The notes under the pieces: model-generated | Seen by the model: only the letters and a program-made list of their open reading frames with translations | Database searches by the model: none | What the model was told of the DNA's origin: nothing | DNA from: Gammaproteobacteria bacterium | Lineage (GTDB): Bacteria > Pseudomonadota > Gammaproteobacteria > Pseudomonadales > Azotimanducaceae | DNA length: 64,000 nt | NCBI GenBank assembly: GCA_009840305.1 | Contig: VXNY01000029.1 | Span: 411,291-475,290, forward strand | Reading direction: 5' to 3' | Shown: positions 26,520-35,659 of the stretch, in pieces | Numbering within the stretch: the stretch's first letter is position 1 | How the letters are laid out: each line of letters begins with the position of its first letter | Translations under genes and position numbers: made by a program

Positions 26520-27233
26520 GTGACCGACGCAAAACGCAGAGTTAATCCTTTCTTGAGCGTTTTCGGAAACGTCCTCAAAACATTTTCCCTGGTAATTGGT
26601 ACGTTCTTTTTTGCAACTATCTTGGAATGGGGCGGAATGCACTCGTGGTGGCAGAACGCAAGCGAAACTCGTTTGTACGAGCGCACTCAACGTGAAATCC
26701 AAAGAATTGAAACCTCCGTCGGCGCAAGTTTCGACCGACACTGGTTTCGAAGCGCTATATCGTCTGTTTCAACCTTGAGTGACCGTCTCCTTGCTCCTGT
26801 CGAGCGATATCTCGAGGCTCAACAGCAGGATTTGGTAGAGACGCCAGAATCTATGTCTGCGGTTGTTAATGCCACATTGCAGATCCGACGTTCAATCAAT
26901 CGACATCTTGTGGTGACGACCGAAGTATTTCGTGCATGGTTATTTCGATTGCTGACTTTCATGTTTGGGATCATATCCATAGCTCCAGTGTTACTTGTCG
27001 GACTCATTGATGGATTGGTAAGGAGAGAAATACGCCGTTGGGGTGGGGGTAGGGAAAGTGCTTGGTTATATGTCTTTGCCAGCAAGTCTCTATTCCCTAC
27101 TTTCATGTTATTTTTGGGAATGTATGTACTCTGGCCGTGGTCCTTTTCGTTTGTATGGATCAATAGCCTAATGGGCTTGTGCTGGGGCAATGCGCTGTCC
27201 GTTTCCGTTGCAAAGTTCAAGAAGTACATGTAA
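26520..27233 (+). CDS. ICE membrane protein TIGR03747/PFL_4697 family
   Basis: 237 residues from a GTG 12 bases after the traD stop. Four hydrophobic segments (VFGNVLKTFSLVIGTFFFAT; LLTFMFGIISIAPVLLVGL; FPTFMLFLGMYVLWPWS; FVWINSLMGLCWGNAL). DGLVRREIRRWGGGRESAW between helices is the family hallmark. Inner-membrane component linked to the coupling protein; precise role unknown. It is the last transfer gene before the 27-kb accessory block. Confidence 0.88.
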   Translation: MTDAKRRVNPFLSVFGNVLKTFSLVIGTFFFATILEWGGMHSWWQNASETRLYERTQREIQRIETSVGASFDRHWFRSAISSVSTLSDRLLAPVERYLEAQQQDLVETPESMSAVVNATLQIRRSINRHLVVTTEVFRAWLFRLLTFMFGIISIAPVLLVGLIDGLVRREIRRWGGGRESAWLYVFASKSLFPTFMLFLGMYVLWPWSFSFVWINSLMGLCWGNALSVSVAKFKKYM

Positions 27234-27253
27234 GCGCGTCTGGATAATATTTT

Positions 27254-27270
27254 CGGTAAGTGACTTACCG
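27254..27270. promoter_or_regulatory. 17-bp palindrome CGGTAAGTGACTTACCG
   Basis: A perfect dyad (8-bp arms around one base) 20 bp after the TIGR03747 stop. It overlaps the GTG start of a 40-codon frame, so it could be an operator; it is also at the exact border where the accessory block begins. Confidence 0.4.
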
Positions 27271-27382
27271 TACTGTTGCAGCTACAAAAAGGTTCGAACT
27301 GCTGATCCACGACCAAGAACTGAATGGTGCAACAGAGTCTTACACCTACGACACCAAGGACTTATTCGATGAATGCGCTTAA
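27260..27382 (+). CDS. Possible small ORF at the transfer/accessory border
   Basis: 40 codons from GTG 27260. The sequence (KRFELLIHDQELNG, then SYTYDTKDLFDECA) has the look of a conserved protein and could be the start of a longer ICE gene cut off by the accessory block. No good ribosome site. Family not recognised. Confidence 0.35.
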   Translation: MTYRTVAATKRFELLIHDQELNGATESYTYDTKDLFDECA

Positions 27383-27416
27383 GAAACGTGATTCAGCAGT
27401 TAGTACTAGAGTAATT

Positions 27417-29327
27417 TCAGTAGCCAAGATAAGCGTCGGGGATACTGGCACCTTCCTCTTCGATTTCGAACAACAACTTACGATCTTCATCAGTTAGGTA
27501 CTCTTTGAGGCGATCAACCTGGTCTTCATCATAAACGTTGGAACGTCGATTGTTTGCGAGTTGTGTGGTTGCAATTCGTGATCGTGCCATCTCTGAGGGT
27601 AATTGGTCGAGCCTCGTAAATATTGACTCAGGGTCATCCATAACGTTCACGTTAGAGCCTATGCTGGTATAGTAACGTATTTGGTCTTCCCCGGAAAATT
27701 CTTCGCCGTTCGCGATCGCCTCATCTAAACGGTCATTCCGAATTAACGAGTATCCAACGTCTCGATACGCAGCTAGTTTTGTCGGTCCCTCTCGAACTAA
27801 CGGCAGTAGCTTAAGCGCTTCTTCTAGGTTTTGGAACGTAAGCATATCGATCACAGTCGCTTCTAAACCGATTTCATCGCCACCGACACCTATGGGTTGA
27901 TCACGAGCAAGTTCAAAGGCCGTCTGAGAGTCCTTATTGGTAAATTCTGTTATGACGATTTGTACCAGGATCGGCCTCTGGGATTCTGTTGAAGGGTCAA
28001 TGAGAACCCAGTTTAGGGCAGCAACTCCGTCTGTACGACCCCAATAGTTCGCTAACGTGCGTGCGGCTGTTCGTTTAGAACCGCTGTTCTCGATTTCATC
28101 GTACATTGCTCGCGCGGCCTCTGGAGACTCTTTGACTAAATCAATAATGAGTATTGCACGAGCGACATCTTGTACTTCGTTAGGAAATTTACCCAACGAA
28201 TCCTTAAGGGATTGGGCATCGTTTGAGACCCAAGTGCTAAACAGTTCTTGAGTCAGATCTTCGCGTTCACTAGCTGTGTCCAAAATTGATATACGTTCCC
28301 AAGCAGCTAAGGGATCGTTTTCAGCCCAAATGGACAAAACTGGAGAGGCGGGATTCGAGAAACCACTGTGCGGTAGCGTTATCGCATACTCGAAGGCAGA
28401 TTTCGCATCTTGTAGTGCAGCCACACGCAATAATCGGTACTGTAATTGATCTCTCAAACTTTGATCTTCGATCACCTCAGTTACTCTGGGTATCGCATTC
28501 ACTCCAATCTGTTCGATCCAAGCCTCAGCGATATTCGTGATACGACGGAAATTCTCGTAGTTCAACTGGGTCGGATCCTGCGCCAGAACATTCCATGACT
28601 GTTCAGGGTATCTCGCTTCTTCAATAAATAAATTTCTTTCGATAAGATCAGAAACGTACTTTTCGTTTTCAAATTCTTCTGCGAGTAATTTCAGATCATC
28701 GATGGAGAGCAATGAACTTTGTGCGTCCAATACTCCATCAGAGGCAATCACTTTCAACTCCCATTCTGAAAAACTTTTAACAAAGTTCTTAGCTCCTTCC
28801 AAATTCACGGTAGCCCATTCACTTGCGATACTGTACGCCAGTTTTCGTTGCGTGTCTTCATTCAAACCAAAATATATTGAGTGTACTTTTTCCTCGTCGG
28901 AATGAACGAGTTTAGAAATTAGGATCGACAGTGCATCAGTTCTCCATTTTTGATTTGTAGCGTCGTAGTCGAAGTCAACGATCTCGTCAATGAGGAACAC
29001 GAGACGATCTTCATCCAATTGATTTGCTAATTGATACAAGGTAGCGAATCTCAAGAACCGGCTCGAGTGTTCGTCCAACAAATCCGCAAGTGTTCTGATG
29101 GTTGTCGCACCTTGTTTTTCTTCTACTGACTCGCCGTTCGGATTTGATTGGATCAATGAGTCTTGTGAAGGTGGTGGACTGCTAGAGTTTGGGTCTAGGG
29201 GACTTTCGGATTTCTTTGCCGGTAAAACAAAATAAACTGATAGGAGTACTACTGCGGTAATGGTCGCCCCCAATACTAAAGACAAAGCATCTGGGAATTT
29301 CTTGACTGGGTGATTTGAAGCATTCAT
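27417..29327 (-). CDS. Membrane-anchored periplasmic helical-repeat protein HR5
   Basis: 636 residues, the longest of the five paralogues. Basic N-terminus (VKK), transmembrane helix (ALSVVLGATITAV-like, about residues 14-36), then a Ser/Pro-rich linker. Body with SEWATVNLEGAK, repeats such as AENDPLAAWERI and RTDGVAALNWVL, and the shared GEDQIRYY and YDEDQVDRLKEYL end blocks. It is 164 bp behind the A2M-A gene on the same strand, the closest physical link between an HR protein and an A2M, suggesting one transcript and a common job in the periplasm. Confidence 0.8.
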   Translation of the reverse strand: MNASNHPVKKFPDALSLVLGATITAVVLLSVYFVLPAKKSESPLDPNSSSPPPSQDSLIQSNPNGESVEEKQGATTIRTLADLLDEHSSRFLRFATLYQLANQLDEDRLVFLIDEIVDFDYDATNQKWRTDALSILISKLVHSDEEKVHSIYFGLNEDTQRKLAYSIASEWATVNLEGAKNFVKSFSEWELKVIASDGVLDAQSSLLSIDDLKLLAEEFENEKYVSDLIERNLFIEEARYPEQSWNVLAQDPTQLNYENFRRITNIAEAWIEQIGVNAIPRVTEVIEDQSLRDQLQYRLLRVAALQDAKSAFEYAITLPHSGFSNPASPVLSIWAENDPLAAWERISILDTASEREDLTQELFSTWVSNDAQSLKDSLGKFPNEVQDVARAILIIDLVKESPEAARAMYDEIENSGSKRTAARTLANYWGRTDGVAALNWVLIDPSTESQRPILVQIVITEFTNKDSQTAFELARDQPIGVGGDEIGLEATVIDMLTFQNLEEALKLLPLVREGPTKLAAYRDVGYSLIRNDRLDEAIANGEEFSGEDQIRYYTSIGSNVNVMDDPESIFTRLDQLPSEMARSRIATTQLANNRRSNVYDEDQVDRLKEYLTDEDRKLLFEIEEEGASIPDAYLGY

Positions 29328-29491
29328 GGGAATTTAGCGCTGAGTGAATTTGTTGGACGATGTTTTTACTGGTCGATAGTGCATTTCATTCTGTCCGATA
29401 GACAGCGATGTTGTGAGGGGACTCTATGCACTAGTTTCTTTGCTCAAACTGCTGTTCACTCATTTTTTTAAACGGGAGCCAACATCTGACC

Positions 29492-32400
29492 TCATTTTGG
29501 ATTGACTTTTAATGTCCAAGGTTCGGACTTACCAAACATTACCGGTCGATACATTTCTTCTACATGCGCGGGCAAAACAGTAAATTCACCGGTTGCGATT
29601 GCTTGTCCCAACCACGCTAGATGGTACTTTCCCCTTTCGATCGAATTCGCAAAGTAACGAACGTTTTTTAGTCCAAGTTCGCGATATCGAAAACTCCGAT
29701 ATCTTGCCTCCTTAAACTCTTTATACAATTCACTTTCTGACAGAATGTAATCCAACTCCCAATCGACAAAGGGTGGGAGAAACTCAGTGCTTAAGTTCGA
29801 ATTCACTGGTTCCAAGCCCCCAGGGACTGTATCGTCAACTACTACATAGTCGCGTTCAAATCGGTTGTTCAGGTACAAATTAACGAGCACGTGCTCACCT
29901 TTGTTAATATGGTCCCCGGGTTTAAGGACAAACCACTGTCTCTTTCGATATACAACGTACTCTCTATGAAGTTCAAAGCCTGAAAAACGATTGATTCTCT
30001 CATCCACTGTGGTTAGGTAAGACAATTCCACGTTGTAAAACGCAGTTCCATTGCCATTCCGAAGGATTTCGATATTACCATGAGAGCCAAAGATTTGAGA
30101 TTGCAATAGGTGTTGTGTGTGAAGTTTCGTAATGTTCGAATTAAATTCCCATCCATCCGCTATGCGAGTTGAAACTCCTGTGTGATCACTCCTTAGATCT
30201 ATTGTGGCGAATAGATTCTGGTCATCAGAATCGATATAGTCGAAAAACTCGATCAGAGCGTTGGTACAAAAGACGTTGTCCTGAGTGTTTCGCCAATGAG
30301 GTAAATTTTCACGAGAGTATCGAACAGCATTAGATAACTCTTTCAACTCAGAAATTTTCAGTTTGGTGGTTGATGTGTCGGACAATTTTGTAAGTGCTGT
30401 CAAAACAGAACAGAGTGAGCGAGTGTCCGAGTGCAGTATGCTAGTGAACCACAACGGGACTGATTCGACAAACTCGACTGCACCGTCTACTAGCGAACGA
30501 TGGTTCATGATTCTTACGAAAATCTCATTATTGAGAGTCTGACTTGGATCTAGTGTCAGTGACGCCAAGAGGTAGTGAGACAGACCGAATAAATCCATTT
30601 GTTTAATTTGATTTGAATACTGAGTGAGTTCTGTTGCATTGAGTTCTCCCCAGGTTGCCAAGGCATACAAAACGATGGCACCAACGGTGGCGTCTAAATG
30701 ATCGAGTTGAACCTCGTTCCCATCTTGATCGACGTCTTCCAATTCTTCTAATTGATCAACTAAATGTTCTCGCAAATATTCCAACAACTTTCGTGTTACA
30801 TCTAAGGGAACTTCGTATCCAGCATCCTCAAACCATGAAAACGCGATCGCGGTATATGCAGACAAATATGTGTCCACAAAGTGAGATCTAGGTATGAAAA
30901 AAGCCATGCCACCACCAGGTGTTTGGAAATCAATAGCGGCGGCAAGTACTTGAGCGATTTTTTGTTCGGGGTTAGACCATTGAATTCCATGCTTCGCACC
31001 TCGGTCTTCTAATTGCACGTACTGCATTGCGAGAATGGCTTGTGTTAGTTCTTGTTCCCAACAAGAATAGGGATACTCGATCGCATAACGAAAGACACCG
31101 TCAAAGTTTACCGCTGCATTAGTAGTCAGCGTGAGATCTAGTTGTCCATTCTCTTCTTTTAAATGAGCAGGAATTCCTATGGGTATCGTGGTTTTATCTC
31201 CTTCAAGCGCACCGTAAACTGCACTGGATACTCGTACGCGATTACTTCGCACCGGAATTTTCATTTCAACAGCGTCGATATCTCTACGGTCGCCCGCACT
31301 GGCAATGACTCGGATTTCCGATGTTTCGATTGGATTTTGGGGATCAAGAGGCTTTGACAATCTTCCAGCTTTGACGTCCCATGCTACGACTTTTCGTTCG
31401 AAAGGCATGAAGGTAATTTGTTCCTCGTATGTTGTCTGGGTACCTTCGAGGAGTTCGCCCGTCGCTCGCAGCTCAATGGTCAATCTACGGCGTCGGTCTG
31501 CTCGATTGAGAATCGCTGCTCCGATTTGAAAAGAGTCTCCCTCAGTCACAACATTGGGTACGACTGCTCGGACTTCAGTGTCCTTCATGGAAGCAAAGGA
31601 AGTACTGGCATATCCAAAACGGTCATCCGCTGACACCGCGATCACCAATACTCTCCATCTTGTAAGGTTATCGGGTAGAACAAAGTCGAGCTTCAACCGA
31701 CCATCGGTTGACACAACCGAGGGGTTCCAATAGGCTACAAACCTATCAACCTCGCGGACATTAGGATCCGCTATGCGCTCACGTTCGAAAGTCAATTCTG
31801 GAGCCCTCGAGAAGAGGTACGAAGGACCCGTACGAATTGGTCTAACAGTGGAGTCTTCGTAAGTTTCTGGATTTGAAGAACTTAATTCTGATGTCTCCAT
31901 CAATGAAAGAATCAAACTGTAAGTACGGACGCCACTCTCATTCCATCTCCATTCTTTCTGAGTTGGATCGAAGAAAACTTCTCCTGTTTTACTCAAATCT
32001 AAAACTGCTTCATCTATCACGGCTACCGCGTACTCTATTGGTTTGGTACTGTCTCGATCAGTCGCCAGTGTCAACTTAACTGTGTCCCGAGGACTGTACG
32101 AGTCGCGATTGGAAGTCACGGTGAAATCTAGGGGATGTAATCGTGGATTGTCCAATGTAAATTTAGTCCTTGCGACTTGATACCGCGTGTCCCCCCAAAT
32201 ACTCGCTTCCGACAGGGGTGAGTGAGAGAGAACGGACAATTCAAAGTGCGGTTCGTAGTGTTCAAGTACTGGGAATTCAATAATGGGGTTGTCAGGGTCC
32301 AGTCGAACCAACCAATGATCAATCACGCTAGTGCGTTCTAAAGTCACTAGTATTGGAACGTTTTCTGGGTAGTTTTTGACTTCACATCGGATCAAGTCGC

Positions 32401-35400
32401 CAACCTTTACTTCGTCTGAGTCACAGATTAACTCCAACTCAACTGGTTTTGGACGTACGACCACTTCGCGAGGGGGACGGTCGTCGACATAGGTAGTCAA
32501 CCACAGACTTGATCTATGGGTATTTCCCTTCGTATCCTCAATTTGGGCATCAATTCGATAGTAGTTTGTTTCTGTGGGTGTGAAGTCACAAGCCACTGGT
32601 TCTTTTGCAGAGACAATGTCACACTGAAAAACTTCTTCCCAGACAATATCAGAGGACCGCCCCCAAAACAGAGATGGTTCACTAGGGTCTGCTTGGGCGA
32701 CGTAGACTTTAATTTGAACAGGCTTTTCCGTGACGATCCGGTCCTCTTTGGATATTACTAACACTTCAATCGGCCATGGTTCGCCTACTTCAATCTGACC
32801 GGAATCGATCACAGTATCGTACAACCAAGGCTGCCGAAGCGCAACAAATTGATCCACGCCGTAATAGGTTGCTGTAGTGCGTGTGGCAACGTACTTCCCG
32901 CGGTCGCTCATTACTGAACTCTCGATTTGTAGCTCTCCGTAGTATGTTTCGTTCTCAAAAGATCTGAGTGTGAGCGTGTATTTACCTTCTTCATCGAGCG
33001 AAAACTCGGTATCGACGATTAGATTCCTTCCGTATCCTACGCTAGGATTTCTGCTTATCGAATAGTCATACTTCGATACTGATTCAATCGGTGGATCTTC
33101 TGCTTCGACGTGCACGATTAATCGACCATGCTCATGCGCGTAAGGGCCTGCTGCATGAAATTCTGCTTGAGTCGTGATCCTCACGTCTTCACCATGTTCG
33201 TAAACTATGTTGTTTAGATGTTGAGTTACTTGAATGGGGTTTGTGTTAAATTCAAACACTTCAAATTCCCCGCCGGATTCGTACCCAGAAGACGAACATG
33301 GATTCAGGATAGGCCCATCCGGATCAAAAGCTAAAATCATGGTGTACTCGCCGAATTCGGTTTTGTTGTTCAATTTGAAGGACGCGTGATAAGCACCAAA
33401 TTGATTTAACGAAATTGGGCTTATTTCGTATGTTCGCACGCTTCTTGGACCCCGGATACAAAGTCCAAAGTGTCCTTCTTCCGGAATTGTTCGAACTTCA
33501 TTGCGTCTGGTTCGGACATAACCTTTAATTTGAACAGTATCACCTGGTCGGTACAAGTTTTGTGACGTTGTAGCAAAGTGATCGAGGTTAGAGTCGATCG
33601 AAGGAAGATAGTAGGGACCGTACAGATCGTAGTCATCATCTAAAGGTAATAGTGCTAAACCTTCTTCGCCCTCGACTCGAAAAAAGTACATAGGACAATC
33701 TTCTTGCTCACGGCAGTCCCAGAACATGTCGTCAACTACCCGATCCCAACCGCGATCAAATGTTTCGTAACCAGGTAATAACACCAAACCATCGTCATTT
33801 GTCTTGCCGGAAAAGATGGAATCACGGTTATCGGCGAGGTGTTGGGGATTCCCGAGATAGAGTTCTACGTTTGCGTCCACAATGGGTTCGCCCGTCAGTA
33901 GGTTGACTACCCATGCCAAAGTTTCAACAGTCCCTAGTTTGACCGAGACAGAATATGGTGTCGCTTGAACAAAAAAAAGACTCTCGATTGTGTCAGTAGG
34001 ATGGTTGAATCTTGGTTGCCCAATAACTCGACCAGACATAACACCAGAAGGAGAGCGAAGAGCGTCTCGCAACCCTAGAAATTGTTCGTGTAAGACGTCG
34101 TCCTGATCGGAGCTCTGAATGTGGAGAATTTGGTCGCTTTGAACCCCCTTTTCATCCAGCAAGTCGTAAATGATGGACACATCATCAACGTTTCCCAATG
34201 AAATCGTGGGATCGACGGTACTATCGGAAACGACAACTACGCTTCTTTGACTCACACTTGTTCTTGGTAATGGACGCTCTGTTTGAAACGTAATCTCGTT
34301 CGTTCCAACAAGAGGGCGATCAAAACCATCAGTGATCGGGACGACGCGATTGTCGGATTCGCTCGTTTGTTCGGTGGTAGAGAGATGAATTTTGTAAGTC
34401 GAATCTGATTTAAAATCTCCACGAACAGAGTATCTATAACGACTGATCGGTTGTGGCCTGAACCATTCACGAGCCGAGGTTATCTTGAGTGCATCGTTCT
34501 GGGTTTGAATATGCACGATATCATCAGTTACGCGATCCAAAAAGCGAGACGAGAATACCAAAATGAAGCTTGATCGAACTTTACAGGTAGATTCGTGCGG
34601 CTGATCTACGGCGAGAAATATTTCTTCTCCAAACACGTTTTGACACTCAAGTCCCAGAAATCTAAATTCGTCAAACGTTCTAACTTCAGCATCAACCAGT
34701 ACACGTTCCTTTGTTGTTAAACTTCCTCTAACACCCTCCACACCAGGTAGAAGCAACACAAAAACGTTCGAATTTTTGGAGAGCGGTTCTTGAGGTAACA
34801 CTAGAAATTGTTTTTTCGATGCGCCGATTTCGACCCGTTCGTCAAGGTAGTTGTACTTCTCGTAAGTTTTTGCTCGACTAAAAAAATCTTCTCCGAGTTC
34901 ATACGTTAACCCATCAACGCGAGGCCAAATTCGAGAAGGAACCTCTTTGCCGGTGGCAGCATCGTGTAACAGTAGTCTCTCCTTTAACGTATCGAGATTC
35001 ACTTGCTGGTTGAATGAAACCCTGATGATCGGCTGAGTGGGGGATAACCAGGAAACGAGATCTGTATAGGTTATGGCCGGCAGGATGGTCTCAAAGTGGT
35101 GAATGTATTCCGTATCCATCATTTGACCGTTCGGAGCTGTGATACCTGGTCGGATAGTTACCGTATATCGAGTAGCAGCTTCGAGGTCGTCATCGATGGG
35201 GAGTTCACATTGCAAAGTGTTTAATTTCACCCAATTCCATTCACAATCGACCGCTGGTTCGATGTCGATAGGTACCACATCTTCGACAAACATGGAGGCA
35301 CCTAGTGCAACTATGTTCTGATTGAACTCAATCGTGATGCGATCGCGCGTTGTCACTTCCTCTCCAGTGGGATATACTGCTCGAACCTTTAAAGGTTTAT

Positions 35401-35479
35401 CTTTCGCACTACTCTGAGCCTGAGCTCCCACGCAGAAGCAGACGCTAAGGAGTACTACAAGCATCGATCGAATGTTCAT
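29492..35479 (-). CDS. Alpha-2-macroglobulin family protease trap A2M-A
   Basis: 1995 residues. Signal peptide (SMLVVLLSVCFCVGAQAQ), no classic lipobox, so probably soluble periplasmic. N-terminal Ig-like domain (VRAVYPTGEEV, ITIEFNQNIVALGASM); MG2-type YRPGDTVQIKGYVR at about residue 640; A2M core FVAYWNPSVVS with VLPDNLTRWRVLVIAVSADD at about 1245-1285; thioester motif YPYSCWEQ with Cys1473 and Gln1476; thioester helical domain; C-terminal receptor-like beta domain ending FTVLPAHVEEMYRP. The family traps attacking proteases: cleavage of a bait segment exposes the thioester, which binds the protease covalently. Longer than E. coli YfhM. ATG preceded by AGGA. No pbpC gene is adjacent, unlike the yfhM-pbpC pairing. 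Confidence 0.92.
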   Translation of the reverse strand: MNIRSMLVVLLSVCFCVGAQAQSSAKDKPLKVRAVYPTGEEVTTRDRITIEFNQNIVALGASMFVEDVVPIDIEPAVDCEWNWVKLNTLQCELPIDDDLEAATRYTVTIRPGITAPNGQMMDTEYIHHFETILPAITYTDLVSWLSPTQPIIRVSFNQQVNLDTLKERLLLHDAATGKEVPSRIWPRVDGLTYELGEDFFSRAKTYEKYNYLDERVEIGASKKQFLVLPQEPLSKNSNVFVLLLPGVEGVRGSLTTKERVLVDAEVRTFDEFRFLGLECQNVFGEEIFLAVDQPHESTCKVRSSFILVFSSRFLDRVTDDIVHIQTQNDALKITSAREWFRPQPISRYRYSVRGDFKSDSTYKIHLSTTEQTSESDNRVVPITDGFDRPLVGTNEITFQTERPLPRTSVSQRSVVVVSDSTVDPTISLGNVDDVSIIYDLLDEKGVQSDQILHIQSSDQDDVLHEQFLGLRDALRSPSGVMSGRVIGQPRFNHPTDTIESLFFVQATPYSVSVKLGTVETLAWVVNLLTGEPIVDANVELYLGNPQHLADNRDSIFSGKTNDDGLVLLPGYETFDRGWDRVVDDMFWDCREQEDCPMYFFRVEGEEGLALLPLDDDYDLYGPYYLPSIDSNLDHFATTSQNLYRPGDTVQIKGYVRTRRNEVRTIPEEGHFGLCIRGPRSVRTYEISPISLNQFGAYHASFKLNNKTEFGEYTMILAFDPDGPILNPCSSSGYESGGEFEVFEFNTNPIQVTQHLNNIVYEHGEDVRITTQAEFHAAGPYAHEHGRLIVHVEAEDPPIESVSKYDYSISRNPSVGYGRNLIVDTEFSLDEEGKYTLTLRSFENETYYGELQIESSVMSDRGKYVATRTTATYYGVDQFVALRQPWLYDTVIDSGQIEVGEPWPIEVLVISKEDRIVTEKPVQIKVYVAQADPSEPSLFWGRSSDIVWEEVFQCDIVSAKEPVACDFTPTETNYYRIDAQIEDTKGNTHRSSLWLTTYVDDRPPREVVVRPKPVELELICDSDEVKVGDLIRCEVKNYPENVPILVTLERTSVIDHWLVRLDPDNPIIEFPVLEHYEPHFELSVLSHSPLSEASIWGDTRYQVARTKFTLDNPRLHPLDFTVTSNRDSYSPRDTVKLTLATDRDSTKPIEYAVAVIDEAVLDLSKTGEVFFDPTQKEWRWNESGVRTYSLILSLMETSELSSSNPETYEDSTVRPIRTGPSYLFSRAPELTFERERIADPNVREVDRFVAYWNPSVVSTDGRLKLDFVLPDNLTRWRVLVIAVSADDRFGYASTSFASMKDTEVRAVVPNVVTEGDSFQIGAAILNRADRRRRLTIELRATGELLEGTQTTYEEQITFMPFERKVVAWDVKAGRLSKPLDPQNPIETSEIRVIASAGDRRDIDAVEMKIPVRSNRVRVSSAVYGALEGDKTTIPIGIPAHLKEENGQLDLTLTTNAAVNFDGVFRYAIEYPYSCWEQELTQAILAMQYVQLEDRGAKHGIQWSNPEQKIAQVLAAAIDFQTPGGGMAFFIPRSHFVDTYLSAYTAIAFSWFEDAGYEVPLDVTRKLLEYLREHLVDQLEELEDVDQDGNEVQLDHLDATVGAIVLYALATWGELNATELTQYSNQIKQMDLFGLSHYLLASLTLDPSQTLNNEIFVRIMNHRSLVDGAVEFVESVPLWFTSILHSDTRSLCSVLTALTKLSDTSTTKLKISELKELSNAVRYSRENLPHWRNTQDNVFCTNALIEFFDYIDSDDQNLFATIDLRSDHTGVSTRIADGWEFNSNITKLHTQHLLQSQIFGSHGNIEILRNGNGTAFYNVELSYLTTVDERINRFSGFELHREYVVYRKRQWFVLKPGDHINKGEHVLVNLYLNNRFERDYVVVDDTVPGGLEPVNSNLSTEFLPPFVDWELDYILSESELYKEFKEARYRSFRYRELGLKNVRYFANSIERGKYHLAWLGQAIATGEFTVLPAHVEEMYRPVMFGKSEPWTLKVNPK

Positions 35480-35659
35480 GTTCCTATACCTTCGAGTTTA
35501 GAGACACATTCTTTGCATTCACATGTTGTTTACAAACAATGTTCAAATTAGGTAATATAGCCGAATACGTGGTTCAGGTGGATATTTACCCTCAAGCTAC
35601 AAATCGCGAGCATGACCATCCAAAGACTAACTCCTATGTCGAACTGTTGGTCTTCGCGA

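Noticed and set aside
27290..27310. GGTTCGAACTGCTGATCC-like tRNA T-arm
   Set aside because: No acceptor stem, anticodon arm or D-arm around it; it lies in a possible coding frame.
26819..27316. 165-codon minus-strand frame over TIGR03747
   Set aside because: Antisense to a well-supported transfer gene; composition is that of a shadow frame.
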